64,000 bases of DNA from Wenxinia marina DSM 24838 (GTDB taxonomy: Bacteria; Pseudomonadota; Alphaproteobacteria; Rhodobacterales; Rhodobacteraceae): positions 38,316 to 102,315 of the forward strand of contig NZ_KB902284.1 in NCBI RefSeq assembly GCF_000379485.1. Direction: 5' to 3'. A program made the translations under genes and the position numbers. The notes below the pieces were generated by a model. That model searched no databases, was not told where the DNA came from, and saw only the letters and a list, made by a program, of their open reading frames with translations. Position 1 is the stretch's first letter; every line of letters starts with the position of its first letter. Below, one piece after another: positions 10,000 to 19,434 of the stretch.

Positions 10000-11265
10000 A
10001 TGAAGGACCACACCGACATTCCCGCGCTGATGGCCGACATCGGCGCCAAGGCCCGCGCCGCCGCGGCCGAACTCGCCTTCGCCGCCGAGGACCGCAAGGT
10101 CGCGGCGCTGCAGAGCGCGGCCTACGCGATCATGGACAACCGCCAGGCCATCCTCGACGCCAACTGCGAGGATCTCGTCTACGGCGAGGAGAAGGGCCTG
10201 ACGCCCGCCATGATGGATCGCCTCACGCTGGACGAGGCCCGCGTGCGCGCCATGGCCGACGGCCTGCGCGCCGTAGCGGAACAGCGCGACCCGGTGGGCC
10301 GGACGCTGGCGGAGTGGGACATGCCGTCGGGCCTGCACATCCGGCGCGTCAGCACGCCGCTCGGCGTGGTCGGGGTGATCTACGAGAGCCGCCCGAACGT
10401 CACCGCCGACGCCGGCGCCCTCTGCCTGAAATCCGGCAACGCCGCGATCCTGCGCGGCGGGTCCGAGAGCTTCCATTCCTCCGCCGCGATCCACGACTGC
10501 CTCGTCACCGGACTGAAACAGGCCGGCCTGCCCGAGACGGCGATCCAGCGCGTGCCGGTCCGCGACCGCGAGGCGGTGGCCGAGATGCTGCGGATGACGC
10601 AGCATATCGACGTGATCGTGCCGCGGGGCGGCAAGGGCCTCGTCGGCCTCGTCCAGCGCGAGGCGCGGGTGCCGGTGTTCGCGCACCTCGAAGGCATCTG
10701 CCACCTCTACATCGGCGCCACCGCCGACCCCGCGATGGCGGTCGAGATCGCCCTCAACGCCAAGACCCGGAGGACGGGCATCTGCGGCGCGATGGAATGC
10801 GTGCTGATCGACTGGCGCTTCTACACCCAGCACGGGCCGGTGGTGATCGAGGCGCTGCGCGACGCCGGCGTCGAGGTGCGCGCGGCGGGCGACCTGGCGA
10901 AGGTGGCGGGGACGGTGAAGGCCGCGCCCGAGGATTTCGGCGAGGAATTCCTCGACATGATCTGCGCGGCGAAGCTGGTCGACGGCGTCGACGAGGCGAT
11001 CGACCACATCCGCACCTACGGGTCCAACCACACCGATGCCATCGTGACCGAGGACGACCGGGCGGCCGAGTACTTCTTCCAGCGGCTCGATTCGGCGATT
11101 CTGATGCGAAACGCCTCCACCCAGTTCGCGGACGGGGGCGAGTTCGGCATGGGGGCCGAGATCGGAATCGCGACGGGCAAGATGCACGCGCGCGGGCCGG
11201 TGGGGGCCGAGCAGCTGACCTCGTTCAAGTATCTCGTGACGGGCAACGGCGCGGTTCGGCGCTGA
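10000..11265 (+). CDS. proA: Gamma-glutamyl phosphate reductase (proline biosynthesis, step 2)
   Basis: 421 residues, starting at ATG 10000 behind GGAGG (9988-9992). It reduces glutamyl 5-phosphate to glutamate semialdehyde with NADPH. Diagnostic segments are [42 protein letters not shown] and the catalytic-Cys region [11 protein letters not shown]. The C-terminus has [20 protein letters not shown] and [14 protein letters not shown]. It follows proB with only the kinase gene between, so the pathway genes remain in one operon. Confidence 0.97.
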   Translation: MKDHTDIPALMADIGAKARAAAAELAFAAEDRKVAALQSAAYAIMDNRQAILDANCEDLVYGEEKGLTPAMMDRLTLDEARVRAMADGLRAVAEQRDPVGRTLAEWDMPSGLHIRRVSTPLGVVGVIYESRPNVTADAGALCLKSGNAAILRGGSESFHSSAAIHDCLVTGLKQAGLPETAIQRVPVRDREAVAEMLRMTQHIDVIVPRGGKGLVGLVQREARVPVFAHLEGICHLYIGATADPAMAVEIALNAKTRRTGICGAMECVLIDWRFYTQHGPVVIEALRDAGVEVRAAGDLAKVAGTVKAAPEDFGEEFLDMICAAKLVDGVDEAIDHIRTYGSNHTDAIVTEDDRAAEYFFQRLDSAILMRNASTQFADGGEFGMGAEIGIATGKMHARGPVGAEQLTSFKYLVTGNGAVRR

Positions 11266-11304
11266 TCGTGCCGGCCGTTCGTCCGACCAGGGAGCCTCGC
11301 CGCC

Positions 11305-11907
11305 CTAGAATCCCGCGGTGATCCGGTTCGCGCCGATGTCGACCGCCAGCGTCCGGTCAAGCTCTGCCAGAACCTCGGGCAGGAGCACGAACTGGACCTC
11401 GGCTGGAGCGGGCTCGGCCGGGCCCTTGGCCGGAGCGGACAGGCTGGACCACAGGTCCTGCCGTACCGCCAGTCGGTCCCCTTCGGCCCACATCTCCCAC
11501 CGCGGGCCGCGGCGGCGGATGTGAACGTCGCCGCCGCGGGGCAGGGCGCTCTCGAAACACATGAGCGTCAGCAGGACCGCCCGTACCTCGGCCCGCTCCT
11601 GCGGGTCATCGACGGCCCAGTAATAGGTCAGCCGCCCCCCGCGCGAGGCGGCGGCAAGGAGCTGCGCGATCTCGTCCCGGGCGACCATGCTGCCCGGCGC
11701 GGCCCGGCCGAAGGCAAGGCGGAAGAACCGCAGCATCGCGTTGGCCGTCTCGATGCTCTGGGCGATCAGCTCCATCTCCGGGGACGGGGGGCCGTCGCCG
11801 GCGAGCGTCATCAGCTCCACCCCGTTGCCGATGGCACCGAGGGGGCTACCTAGGTCGTGGCAGATGCGGGAGCCGACCAGGGCGACGATATCGGCCCGAC
11901 GCGTCAC
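11305..11907 (-). CDS. chpT: ChpT-like histidine phosphotransferase
   Basis: Starting at GTG 11907 gives 200 aa: MTRRADIVALVGSRICHDLG with His17 in the dimerisation/phosphotransfer helix (CHDLGSPLGAIGNGVEL). The C-terminal domain is a degenerate Bergerat ATPase fold without nucleotide-binding boxes (YYWAVDDPQERAEVRAVLLT). In alphaproteobacteria ChpT passes phosphate from CckA to CtrA and CpdR, controlling the cell cycle, motility and gene-transfer agents. No ATG lies at a suitable place. It is divergent from the DUF3553 gene with 21 nt between starts, an arrangement familiar in the order. Confidence 0.85.
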   Translation of the reverse strand: MTRRADIVALVGSRICHDLGSPLGAIGNGVELMTLAGDGPPSPEMELIAQSIETANAMLRFFRLAFGRAAPGSMVARDEIAQLLAAASRGGRLTYYWAVDDPQERAEVRAVLLTLMCFESALPRGGDVHIRRRGPRWEMWAEGDRLAVRQDLWSSLSAPAKGPAEPAPAEVQFVLLPEVLAELDRTLAVDIGANRITAGF

Positions 11908-11928
11908 CGCCGGGAGTCCGCCAGGATC

Positions 11929-12105
11929 ATGGACAGCAGCGCCTTTCTCACCCCCGGAGTGTTCGTGACCCATCCCGACCGCCCGGACTGGGGCCGCGGG
12001 CAGGTGCAATCGAACATCGGCGGCCGGGTGACCGTCAATTTCGAAGAGGCCGGCAAGGTGGTCATCGACGCGACGCGCATCCTCCTCATCCCGGTCACTC
12101 CCTGA
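11929..12105 (+). CDS. DUF3553 small protein
   Basis: 58 residues: TPGVFVTHPDRPDWGRGQVQ followed by NFEEAGKVVIDATRI. The short beta-rich pattern (h.HP..PdWG.GqV.S..g.rvTVnFe.aGk..) is that of DUF3553, which resembles a CarD/Tudor-like beta barrel. The start ATG 11929 is preceded by CAGGA. Function unknown. Its divergent placement 21 nt from chpT suggests a shared promoter region. Confidence 0.85.
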   Translation: MDSSAFLTPGVFVTHPDRPDWGRGQVQSNIGGRVTVNFEEAGKVVIDATRILLIPVTP

Positions 12106-12246
12106 CAGCCGCGACGCCACCGGGACGACCCGCCACGGTGTGGGACCAATTCCCCACTTCGGCACAGGATAGCCCGGTTCGGTTGCCAAGTCGTTAAGGT
12201 CTTCATAGATCCGGGCGCGACGATCCACTCCCGGCGGCCGCCCCAG

Positions 12247-13005
12247 ATGCTCGACATTCTTCCGGACCTGACGCTGCGGCTCGCCGCAGGGCCACAGGAC
12301 CAGTTCGCGGTGGAGCGGCTGCGCTACCGTGTCTTCGTCGAGGAGATGGGCGGCGACGGTCCCCTCGTCGACCATGATGCAAGGCGCGAGAGGGACGGGT
12401 TCGACGCTTTCGCCCGCTCGCTGATCCTCGTCGATCCGGCCCGGCCCGAGGGCGAGCACGTGGTCGGCGCCTATCGCCTGCTGGACACTGCCGCCGCGCG
12501 GCGTGCGGGGCAGTTCTACTCGGAAGGCGAGTTCGACCTCGCGCCGCTTCACCGCTCCGGACGCCGGCTCATGGAGCTCGGGCGGACCTGCCTGCACCCC
12601 GACTGGCGCGGGGGGCCGGCCCTGTGGCGGCTGTGGAGCGGGCTGGCCCGGCTGATCGCGGAGGAGGGGACGGAGATCCTCTTCGGCACCGCCTCCTTCC
12701 CGGGAACCGATGTCTCGGCGCTGGCGCAGCCCCTGGCCCTGCTCCAGCGCGACCACCTCGCGCCCGAGGCGCTGCGCGCGCGGACCCGGCGTCCGGTGGC
12801 TCTTCCGCAGGTGTCGCGGATCGACCGGCGTGCGGCCATGCTGGCGACTCCGTCGCTCATCAAGTCGTACCTGCGGGTCGGGGGCCGGGTCGGCGAAGGC
12901 GCGTTCGTCGATGCCGCCTTTAACACCACCGACGTCCTGATGATCCTCGACACGGGCGTCGCGCCGGTCCGCCAGCGCGCGCTCCTCGACGCCGCGCGCG
13001 CGTGA
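12247..13005 (+). CDS. olsB: L-ornithine N(alpha)-acyltransferase (ornithine lipid synthesis)
   Basis: 252 residues with the acyl-transferase GNAT-like fold of OlsB: AVERLRYRVFVEEMGGDG, HDARRERDGFDAFARSLI, VVGAYRLLD and MELGRTCLHPDWRGGPALW. OlsB attaches a 3-hydroxyacyl chain from ACP to the alpha-amine of ornithine, forming lyso-ornithine lipid. The fold is related to LuxI synthases, but the adjacent olsA fixes the reading. Ornithine lipids often replace phospholipids under phosphate limitation; no Pho box was seen in the 141-nt leader. Confidence 0.88.
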   Translation: MLDILPDLTLRLAAGPQDQFAVERLRYRVFVEEMGGDGPLVDHDARRERDGFDAFARSLILVDPARPEGEHVVGAYRLLDTAAARRAGQFYSEGEFDLAPLHRSGRRLMELGRTCLHPDWRGGPALWRLWSGLARLIAEEGTEILFGTASFPGTDVSALAQPLALLQRDHLAPEALRARTRRPVALPQVSRIDRRAAMLATPSLIKSYLRVGGRVGEGAFVDAAFNTTDVLMILDTGVAPVRQRALLDAARA

Positions 13006-13835
13006 GTCCGACCTGGCGCGGGGCGCCGCCGCCGGCGCGCCGGCCACTTGCGGCCCAGGACCGGGGACGGATCCTCCTGCGCGGGGCGGCGGTCGGCGCG
13101 GTCGTGTTCGGCGGCCTCGGCCTGCACCTCCTGGTCCGGCTGGTCGAGCGACCGCTTCACGGCCCGCGGCGCCCCTGGACGCCGCACATCACCTGCGCCG
13201 TCTGCCGCGCAGCGCTGCGGCTGATGCGGATCCGGCTCACCGTCCGGGGGCGGCCGATGGACGGCGCGGGCGCGATGGTCGCCAACCATTCCTCGTGGCT
13301 CGACATCTTCGCGCTCAACGCGCCGGCGCCGCTCTACTTCGTCGCCAAGGAAGAGGTGGCGGGCTGGGGCGGGATCGGCTGGCTGGCGCGGGCGACGGGG
13401 ACCGTGTTCGTGCGGCGGGAGCGGCGCGCGGCGGCGGCGCAGGTGGCGGACCTGCGCGCCCGGCTGGCCGCGGGCCACCGCCTGCTGTTCTTTCCCGAGG
13501 GCACGTCCTCCGACGGCCGGCGCGTGCTGCCGTTCAAGCCGACGCTCTTCGCCGCGTTCCTCGGCCCGTCTCCGGCGTGGCTGCAGCCCGTCAGCGTGGC
13601 CTGGACGGCGCCCAAGGGAGAGCCGGCGGCGTTCTATGGCTGGTGGGGAGACATGGCGCTGGCCCCGCACCTCGCTTCGGTGCTGGCGGCCCGGGCGCCG
13701 GGAGGGGTGACGGTCACGTTCCACCCGCCGGTGCCGCCGGAAGGGGACCGCAAGGCGCTGGCATCGCGGCTGGAAGGGACGGTGCGGGCGGGGCTCGAGG
13801 CGGACCTCAGCCCATCGCGGCCGCCAGTGTCCTGA
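13002..13835 (+). CDS. olsA: Lyso-ornithine lipid O-acyltransferase
   Basis: 277 residues of the PlsC type. A hydrophobic N-terminal helix (GAAVGAVVFGGLGLHLLVRL) is followed by the catalytic HX4D box NHSSWLDIF near residue 95, RRERRAAAAQVADL and FPEGTSSDGRRVLPFK. It adds the second acyl chain to the product of OlsB at the inner membrane. GTG start overlaps the olsB stop by 4 nt. Its 3' end overlaps the convergent ThiE-like gene by 29 nt. Confidence 0.88.
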   Translation: MSPTWRGAPPPARRPLAAQDRGRILLRGAAVGAVVFGGLGLHLLVRLVERPLHGPRRPWTPHITCAVCRAALRLMRIRLTVRGRPMDGAGAMVANHSSWLDIFALNAPAPLYFVAKEEVAGWGGIGWLARATGTVFVRRERRAAAAQVADLRARLAAGHRLLFFPEGTSSDGRRVLPFKPTLFAAFLGPSPAWLQPVSVAWTAPKGEPAAFYGWWGDMALAPHLASVLAARAPGGVTVTFHPPVPPEGDRKALASRLEGTVRAGLEADLSPSRPPVS

Positions 13836-14427
13836 GCGCGGCGGCCGGGTCGTCCATCCGCCAGATCTCGTCGCCGATGCCGAAGAAGTCGGTCCAGGGC
13901 GCGAGCGCCCGGACGGTCGTCTCGTCGAGCGCGCCCTCGGCGACGACCGGCACCTCGATCATCTCCGACCACCATTCGAACAGGTCCGCCTCGGCCCGCT
14001 TGCCGTCGCCGAGCGGGCTGACGCCCACCGGGCCGAAGGCGACGTAGTCGGCGTTCAGCTCGGCCGCGGTCAGCCCGTCGTGGCGCGACTGGCCGCAGAA
14101 GGCGCCGACGATGGCATCGTCTCCGAGCTCTCTCCGCACCGCGCGCACAGACCGGGACCCATCCGTCAGATGCACGCCGTCGAGGCCGTGGGCGCGGGCG
14201 AGAAGGACGTGCCGCTCCAGCACCAGCGCGACCTCGCGCGGCTCGGTCACCTCGCGCACCGCGTCGGCGGCGCGGGCGATCCGCTCCTCGTCGTGCCCGG
14301 CGAGGGCGAGCCGGACGCAGGCCACCGGCAGCGCGTCGAGGCAGGCGGCGAGCTGGTCCGGGAACTGCGCCAGCTCGATCTCGGGCGGGGAGATCAGGTA
14401 GAGCTGCGGGCGGTCTTTGTCGGTCAT
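13807..14427 (-). CDS. Thiamine-phosphate-synthase-like TIM-barrel protein
   Basis: 206 residues with ThiE architecture: PQLYLISPPEIELAQFPDQL, GLDGVHLTDGSRSVRAV, ADYVAFGPVGVSPLG, VPVVAEGALDETTVR and the end FFGIGDEIW. The phosphate/pyrimidine-binding segment that normally reads TPTK is replaced by SPLGDGKRAEAD, and no other thi gene is near. It may therefore be a diverged paralogue rather than a true synthase coupling thiazole phosphate with HMP-PP. Tail-to-tail overlap with olsA is 29 nt. Confidence 0.7.
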   Translation of the reverse strand: MTDKDRPQLYLISPPEIELAQFPDQLAACLDALPVACVRLALAGHDEERIARAADAVREVTEPREVALVLERHVLLARAHGLDGVHLTDGSRSVRAVRRELGDDAIVGAFCGQSRHDGLTAAELNADYVAFGPVGVSPLGDGKRAEADLFEWWSEMIEVPVVAEGALDETTVRALAPWTDFFGIGDEIWRMDDPAAALRTLAAAMG

Positions 14428-14539
14428 GGTCGCTGCCTGTCTTCGTCCGGTCCTCGCCTATAGCGGAGCGCCGGGCGGGCGCAAAGGGGCCGTGCCGCCA
14501 CGCGGCAGCACGGTCGCGGTCCTCGACCGGGGAGACCGG

Positions 14540-15046
14540 CTAGAACGGGATCTCGTCGTCGAAATCGCTGCCGCGGCCACCGCCGCCGCCACCACCGCCG
14601 CCGCCCGGTCCGCCGCGATCGTCGTAGCCGCCACCGTAGCCGCCGCCGGGCGAGCCGCGGTCGTCGTAGCCGCCGCCACCGCCGCCGCCTTCACCGCGAC
14701 CGTCCAGCATCGTCAGCGTGTCGCCGAAGCCGCGCAGCACGACCTCGGTCGAGTAGCGGTCCTGGCCGGACTGGTCCTGCCACTTGCGGGTCTCGAGCTT
14801 GCCCTCGATGTAGACCTTCGATCCCTTGCGCAGGAACTGCTCCGCCACCCGGACGAGCCCTTCTGAGAAGATCGCGACCGAGTGCCACTCGGTCTTCTCG
14901 CGCCGCTCGCCGGTGTTGCGGTCCTTCCAGTTCTCGGACGTGGCGATGCGCAGGTTGCAGACCTTGCCGCCGTTCTGGAACGTCCGCGTCTCGGGGTCGC
15001 GGCCGAGATTGCCGATCAGGATCACCTTGTTCACCGAGCCTGCCAT
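14540..15046 (-). CDS. ssb: Single-stranded DNA-binding protein
   Basis: 168 residues. The OB fold (1-110) starts [20 protein letters not shown] and includes [19 protein letters not shown] and [19 protein letters not shown] low-complexity Gly/Asp/Tyr/Arg linker (about 118-160) contains repeated YDDRG units. The acidic tip DFDDEIPF binds partner proteins in replication and repair. The linker is encoded by a repetitive GC-rich stretch at about 14565-14700, which should not be mistaken for a tandem repeat locus. Confidence 0.97.
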   Translation of the reverse strand: MAGSVNKVILIGNLGRDPETRTFQNGGKVCNLRIATSENWKDRNTGERREKTEWHSVAIFSEGLVRVAEQFLRKGSKVYIEGKLETRKWQDQSGQDRYSTEVVLRGFGDTLTMLDGRGEGGGGGGGYDDRGSPGGGYGGGYDDRGGPGGGGGGGGGGRGSDFDDEIPF

Positions 15047-15498
15047 CTGTTCCCCTCGTCTCGAATCCGGGCCGTCGTTTCCCGACGCTTACATCACCCG
15101 GCCATGGTTAATGGAAGGCTAAACCGACCTGAAGGGCCGGCTCGGATGGACCCGGCACATCGTCGGCGCTCCTGTTCGGCAGGCCGCGAGCGCGGGCCGA
15201 GGATCACGTCGGGCCCTCACGAAGGGCTGGAGCGGGTTCTCGCCGAAAGGGCCTGCGAGGGCGGTCCAGGAACGTGGATGTCCCGGCGACCGCCGCGCTG
15301 CGAGGCCCCACCGAGAAGGCGATGAGGACCTGTGAGAACAGGCCTGCTGCGGATCCTTCCCCCACGGGACCCGGTGTGCGTCTCGCTGCTCTGCCACGGC
15401 GGTGCCGGTCAGGTGGCCGAGGGGGTGGCCTGAGCGCTGGCCAGATCGCCTGTTCTGGGGTACGGTGCGCCGGGTTTTGGAGAGGGGCAGGAGGGCCG
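15047..15498. other. Gene-free interval between ssb and a transglycosylase gene
   Basis: About 450 nt holding the upstream regions of two divergent genes. It has a less GC-rich part near ssb (CCATGGTTAATGGAAGG at about 15101-15117). Short open frames on both strands have no start signals, motifs or composition that would support them. No tRNA, repeat or recognisable RNA was seen. Confidence 0.5.
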
Positions 15499-16125
15499 AT
15501 GTCCTATCGCACCGAAGGCGCGTGGGCGCGTCGCACCACAGGCGCACTGGCGCTGCTGGCGGCACTGGCCGCCGCACCGGCCGCGGCCGACACCGTGTCG
15601 ACGATGAACCGCGCGAGCACCTTCGCCTCGCAGCTGCGGGTGCTGGATGGGCGGGCGGCCACCCAGTACGAGAATTCCGCCCGGCTGCAGCCACCCCGCG
15701 CCGAGCCGCTGATCGGGTCGGGCGCGGCGGCGGATGTCGCCGTCGTCTTCACCGGCGCCTATTCCGGTCCCTACCTCGCGATCGCCCGCGCCGCGGCCGA
15801 GCGGCACGGCATCCCGCCCGACCTGTTCCTGCGCCTCGTGCAGCAGGAGAGCGGGTGGAACGCGCGGGCTTTGTCGAACAAGGGCGCGATCGGGCTGGCG
15901 CAGCTGATGCCGGGCACGGCGCAGGTCCTCGGCGTCGATCCGCACGACCCGGCGCAGAACCTCGAGGGCGGGGCCCGCTACCTTGCCGCGCAGTACCGTG
16001 CGTTCGGCAACTGGCGCCTCGCGCTCGCCGCCTACAATGCCGGCCCCGGCGCGGTCAGCCAGTACGGCGGCATTCCGCCCTACGCCGAGACGCAGAACTA
16101 CGTCCGCGCCATCTGGGGCGAGTAG
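15499..16125 (+). CDS. Lytic transglycosylase (SLT domain)
   Basis: ATG 15499 lies behind GCAGGAGGG and begins a signal peptide (about residues 1-36, [17 protein letters not shown]), giving 208 aa. The catalytic domain shows [20 protein letters not shown] with the catalytic Glu near residue 116, then [16 protein letters not shown] and [11 protein letters not shown]. The enzyme cleaves the glycan strands of peptidoglycan in the periplasm, forming anhydromuropeptides. Longer frames upstream lack the signal. It is convergent with the MFS gene, 3 nt between the stops. Confidence 0.92.
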   Translation: MSYRTEGAWARRTTGALALLAALAAAPAAADTVSTMNRASTFASQLRVLDGRAATQYENSARLQPPRAEPLIGSGAAADVAVVFTGAYSGPYLAIARAAAERHGIPPDLFLRLVQQESGWNARALSNKGAIGLAQLMPGTAQVLGVDPHDPAQNLEGGARYLAAQYRAFGNWRLALAAYNAGPGAVSQYGGIPPYAETQNYVRAIWGE

Positions 16126-16128
16126 GGA

Positions 16129-17265
16129 TCACGGCTCCAGCCGGTTCGCGAACAGGATCGCGAGGACCGGAAGCGGGACCAGCAGGGCGAAGGCGACGGG
16201 GAAGCCCAGCGCCTCGACGACGCCGCCGAAGAGCGGCGGGCTCATGAAGCCGACCAGCGTGCCGAAGGTCGCGAAGGCGGCGACGCTCTCGGCCGCGGGC
16301 CGCGCGCCGTCGCGAGCGGCGGCGGCGAAGCCCTGCGGCTGGACCACCGCGATCCCGACCCCGATCAGCAGGCACGAGACCAGCGCCGGCACGACGTGCC
16401 CGGCCAGGGCGAAGCCGACCATCCCGGCGAGCAGCAGGACCGACGTCCAGCGCAGCGTCCGCGTCACGCCGTGGCGGATCACCCAGCCGTCGCCGAGGAA
16501 CCGGCCCAGCGTCTGCGTCGCCACGACCGCCGGCAGCGCCAGCGTCGCCACCCACTCCGCTGCACCCAGCGTGTCGCGCAGGTGGATGACCGACCAATTG
16601 CGCATGATCCCCTCGATCACGAGGCTGGCGAGCGCGAAGAGCCCGATCCTGATCGTCCCGCGCCCCGGCAGCGCGAAGCGGCGGGCGGGGCCGGTGGCGG
16701 TGCGGGCCCGGCTCTCGGGCAGGCCGTTCAGGACGAGCGGCGTGGCGGCGGCCATAAGCGCCGCATGGCCCGCAAACTGCCAGACCGGCGCCAGCCCGAC
16801 GGCGACGAGGCCCGTCGCGGCGAGGGAGGCGGCGAGGAAGCCGAGCGCCCACCAGCCGTGACAGCGGTTCATGATCCGCGCGCCGGACGCTACCTCGACC
16901 CGATCCGCCTCAATGTTCTCGGTGACGTTGACGATGCCGAAGACGAATCCGAAGGCCAGCAGCGCCGCGCCCAGCGTCGGCGCGGAGACGGCGAAGGCGG
17001 CGGGAATCTGCAGCGCGGTCGCGAGCGGCAGCGCGACCGTCAGGACGCGCCGCGGGCCCCACCGCTCCACCAGCGCCGGGACCAGCATGGAGCCGGCGAC
17101 GACGCCGATCGGCATGGCAAGGAGGACGAGGCCGTAGACCGCCTCGCTGAGGCCGAGGCGCAGCTGCACCTCGGGCAGCCGCAGGAACAGGCTCGCCACC
17201 AGCGTCGCATGCAGCGCGAAGACCGCCATGACGCGGGCCGCCGGGCCCGCCGATGTCAGGGCCAT
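16129..17265 (-). CDS. MFS transporter
   Basis: 378 residues with about 12 hydrophobic segments; motif-A-like remnants and Pro/Gly-rich helices (LALVERWGPRRVLTVALPLA region). It resembles the YbjJ/fucose-permease-like group. The gene starts one base behind the stop of the ABC ATPase gene, so it is the last gene of the minus-strand importer operon. An export or uptake partner role with the ABC system is possible. Substrate cannot be read from sequence. Confidence 0.8.
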   Translation of the reverse strand: MALTSAGPAARVMAVFALHATLVASLFLRLPEVQLRLGLSEAVYGLVLLAMPIGVVAGSMLVPALVERWGPRRVLTVALPLATALQIPAAFAVSAPTLGAALLAFGFVFGIVNVTENIEADRVEVASGARIMNRCHGWWALGFLAASLAATGLVAVGLAPVWQFAGHAALMAAATPLVLNGLPESRARTATGPARRFALPGRGTIRIGLFALASLVIEGIMRNWSVIHLRDTLGAAEWVATLALPAVVATQTLGRFLGDGWVIRHGVTRTLRWTSVLLLAGMVGFALAGHVVPALVSCLLIGVGIAVVQPQGFAAAARDGARPAAESVAAFATFGTLVGFMSPPLFGGVVEALGFPVAFALLVPLPVLAILFANRLEP

Positions 17266-17266
17266 G

Positions 17267-19345
17267 CTATTCGGCCGCCACCTTGATGACCGGCTCCATC
17301 GTCGCGAGCTGTTCGTCTGTCAGCCAGCACAGCGCATGGTGGCCGTCGCCGAGGGTGCGGAAGGGGGGCAGCTCGGTCTCGCACTTGTTGCCCGGCACAT
17401 GGCTCTTCCAGCGGCAGCGGGTCTGGAACGGGCAGCCGGGCGGCGGGTTCATCGCCGACGGGATCTCGCCCTCCAGCACGATGTGCTTCTTCTCGACGCG
17501 GGTGTCGGCGATCGGGACGGCCGACAGCAGCGCCTCGGTGTAGGGGTGGTAGGGCGGGGCGAAGACCTGGTCGGTGGTGCCGATCTCGACCACGTGGCCG
17601 AGATACATGACGAGGACGCGGTCGGCGAGGTAGCGCACGATCGACAGGTCGTGGCTGATGAAGAGCAGCGTCGTCTTCTGCTCGCGCTGGATCTCCATCA
17701 GCAGGTCGGTCACCGCGGCCTGCACGCTGACGTCGAGCGCGCTGACCGGTTCGTCCGCGACCACGATCCGCGCGCCGCCTGCGAAGGCGCGGGCGATGCC
17801 GACGCGCTGCTTCTGCCCGCCGGACAGCTGCCGCGGCATCCGCTCGGCGAAGGCGCGGGGCAGCTTCACGAGGTCGAGGAGGGTGAGCATCCGCTCCCGC
17901 CTCTCGGCGTCGCCGTTGCCGACGCCGAACACCTCCAGCGCGCGCATGATCTGGCGGCCCACGGTCATGGAGGGGTTCAGCGTGTCGAAGGGGTTCTGGA
18001 ACACCATCTGCACGTCGGCGACGGTCTGGGTGTCGCGTTTGTTGATCGCGGTGTCCTGGATTTCGCGGTTGTCGAGGACGATCTTGCCGCCCGACGCGGT
18101 CTCCAGCCCTAGCAGCACCTTGGCGAACGTCGACTTGCCGCAGCCGCTCTCGCCGACGATGGCGAGCGTCTCGCTCTCGCGCGCCTCGAAGCCGATGTCC
18201 TCGTTCGCCTTCACCACCTTCGTCTCGCCCGAGCCGAAGAGGGCGTTGGCGGCCGTCTCGTAGTACTTGCGCAAGGACTCGATCCGCAGCACCGGCTCGC
18301 CCGGCCGCGTCTTGCCCTTGGCGGTGATACCCTGCGGTTCGGCCGCCCAGTCGATCTCGTCGAACCTGATGCACCGGCTCTCGTGCCGCTCGTCGCCCTC
18401 CACCGGCAGCATCGGGATGTCGCGGGCGTCGCAGCGGCCCTTGACGAAGTAGTCGCAGCGCGGCCCGAAATTGCAGCCCGGCGGGCGCTCGTGGGGCAGG
18501 GGGAAGTTGCCGGGGATCGCGACCAGAGGTTTCGCGGTCTTGTCCGCGCCGGGCAGCGGGATCGAGCGGAACAGGGCCTGCGTGTAGGGGTGGCGCATCC
18601 GGTCGAACACGTCCTCGATGGAGCCCCGCTCCACCGCCTCGCCGGAATACATCACGCAGATCCGGTCGCAGGTCTCGAGCACCAGCCCGAGGTTGTGGCT
18701 GATGAACAGCATCGAGGTGCCGTACTTCTTGCCGAGATCCTTCACCAGATCGACCACCGCCGCCTCGACGGTCACGTCGAGCGCCGTCGTCGGCTCGTCG
18801 AGGATCAGGAGCGCGGGCTTGGACATCAGCGCCATCGCGATGACGATCCGCTGCTGCTGGCCGCCGGACAGCTGGTGCGGGTAGGAGCGCAGGATGCGTT
18901 CGGGGTCGGGCAGGCGGACGTCGGACACGACCTCCAGCGCGCGGGCCCACGCCTCCGTCTCGCTGACCCCCTCGTGGATCATCGGCACCTCGACCAGCTG
19001 CCTGCCGATCCGCATCGCGGGGTTCAGCGAGGCCATCGGCTCCTGATAGATCATCGCGATCTGGCTGCCGCGGATCTGGCGCAGTTCGGCCTGGCTCATC
19101 TGCCCGAGGTCGCGGCCCTTGAAGCGGATCGAGCCGCCGACGATCCGCCCGTTGGTGCCGAGGTCCTGCATCACGCCGAGCGCGACCGTGGACTTGCCGC
19201 ACCCGCTCTCGCCGACGAGGCCGAGCGCCTCGCCGGGGAAGACCTTGGCCGAGAAGTCCATGACGGCCGGGATCTCCCGCAGGCGGGTGAAGAAGCTGAT
19301 CGAGAGCTTGTCGATCTCGAGGATCGGCCGGGTCGCGTCATCCAT
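17267..19345 (-). CDS. Fused double ATP-binding protein of an oligopeptide/nickel-type ABC importer
   Basis: 692 residues containing two complete ABC ATPases (DppD-like then DppF-like). Each has GESGCGKST (first at residues 45-53, second near 400), a Q-loop, LSGGQQQRI or LSGGQKQRV, and a Walker B (ALLILDEPTTALD, IVVADEPVSALD). Each half ends with the oligo_HPY domain with four Cys (CNFGPRCDYFVKGRC and CPFQTRCRWKSHVPGNKC). It energises uptake by the two permeases upstream. Fusion of the two ATPases is common in alphaproteobacteria. It is separated from the permease by 89 nt that carry a dispersed repeat. Confidence 0.93.
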   Translation of the reverse strand: MDDATRPILEIDKLSISFFTRLREIPAVMDFSAKVFPGEALGLVGESGCGKSTVALGVMQDLGTNGRIVGGSIRFKGRDLGQMSQAELRQIRGSQIAMIYQEPMASLNPAMRIGRQLVEVPMIHEGVSETEAWARALEVVSDVRLPDPERILRSYPHQLSGGQQQRIVIAMALMSKPALLILDEPTTALDVTVEAAVVDLVKDLGKKYGTSMLFISHNLGLVLETCDRICVMYSGEAVERGSIEDVFDRMRHPYTQALFRSIPLPGADKTAKPLVAIPGNFPLPHERPPGCNFGPRCDYFVKGRCDARDIPMLPVEGDERHESRCIRFDEIDWAAEPQGITAKGKTRPGEPVLRIESLRKYYETAANALFGSGETKVVKANEDIGFEARESETLAIVGESGCGKSTFAKVLLGLETASGGKIVLDNREIQDTAINKRDTQTVADVQMVFQNPFDTLNPSMTVGRQIMRALEVFGVGNGDAERRERMLTLLDLVKLPRAFAERMPRQLSGGQKQRVGIARAFAGGARIVVADEPVSALDVSVQAAVTDLLMEIQREQKTTLLFISHDLSIVRYLADRVLVMYLGHVVEIGTTDQVFAPPYHPYTEALLSAVPIADTRVEKKHIVLEGEIPSAMNPPPGCPFQTRCRWKSHVPGNKCETELPPFRTLGDGHHALCWLTDEQLATMEPVIKVAAE

Positions 19346-19372
19346 GGGTCGGTCCTGGCTGCGGCTGCGGGA

Positions 19373-19421
19373 CCGGGGGTTTCACACCCCCGGACCCCCG
19401 TGGAGGTATTTGAAGCAAGAT
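19373..19421. repeat. Roseobacter-type intergenic repeat with hairpin
   Basis: CCGGGGGT-ttcac-ACCCCCGG (19373-19393) forms an 8-bp hairpin and is followed by ACCCCCGTGGAGGTATTTGA and AGCAAGAT. From memory this string is a frequent intergenic motif in roseobacter genomes. Only one copy is present here, so the repeat status is based on recall. It lies between the permease and ATPase genes, on the mRNA of the importer operon. Confidence 0.55.
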
Positions 19422-19434
19422 AGGGGACAGGGGG

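Noticed and set aside
12247..13005. OlsB read as a LuxI-type autoinducer synthase partner of the LuxR gene
   Set aside because: The fold is related, but the olsA overlap and OlsB signatures fit ornithine lipid synthesis; it is 49 kb from luxR.
14565..14700. Repetitive GC-rich tract as a CRISPR or minisatellite
   Set aside because: It is the Gly-rich linker of SSB; no regular spacer-repeat pattern. No CRISPR array was found in the window.
15119..15694. Minus-strand 191-residue ORF upstream of the transglycosylase gene
   Set aside because: It overlaps the signal peptide of a convincing gene, has no RBS or domain, and is Arg/Pro/Ser-rich like other antisense frames.
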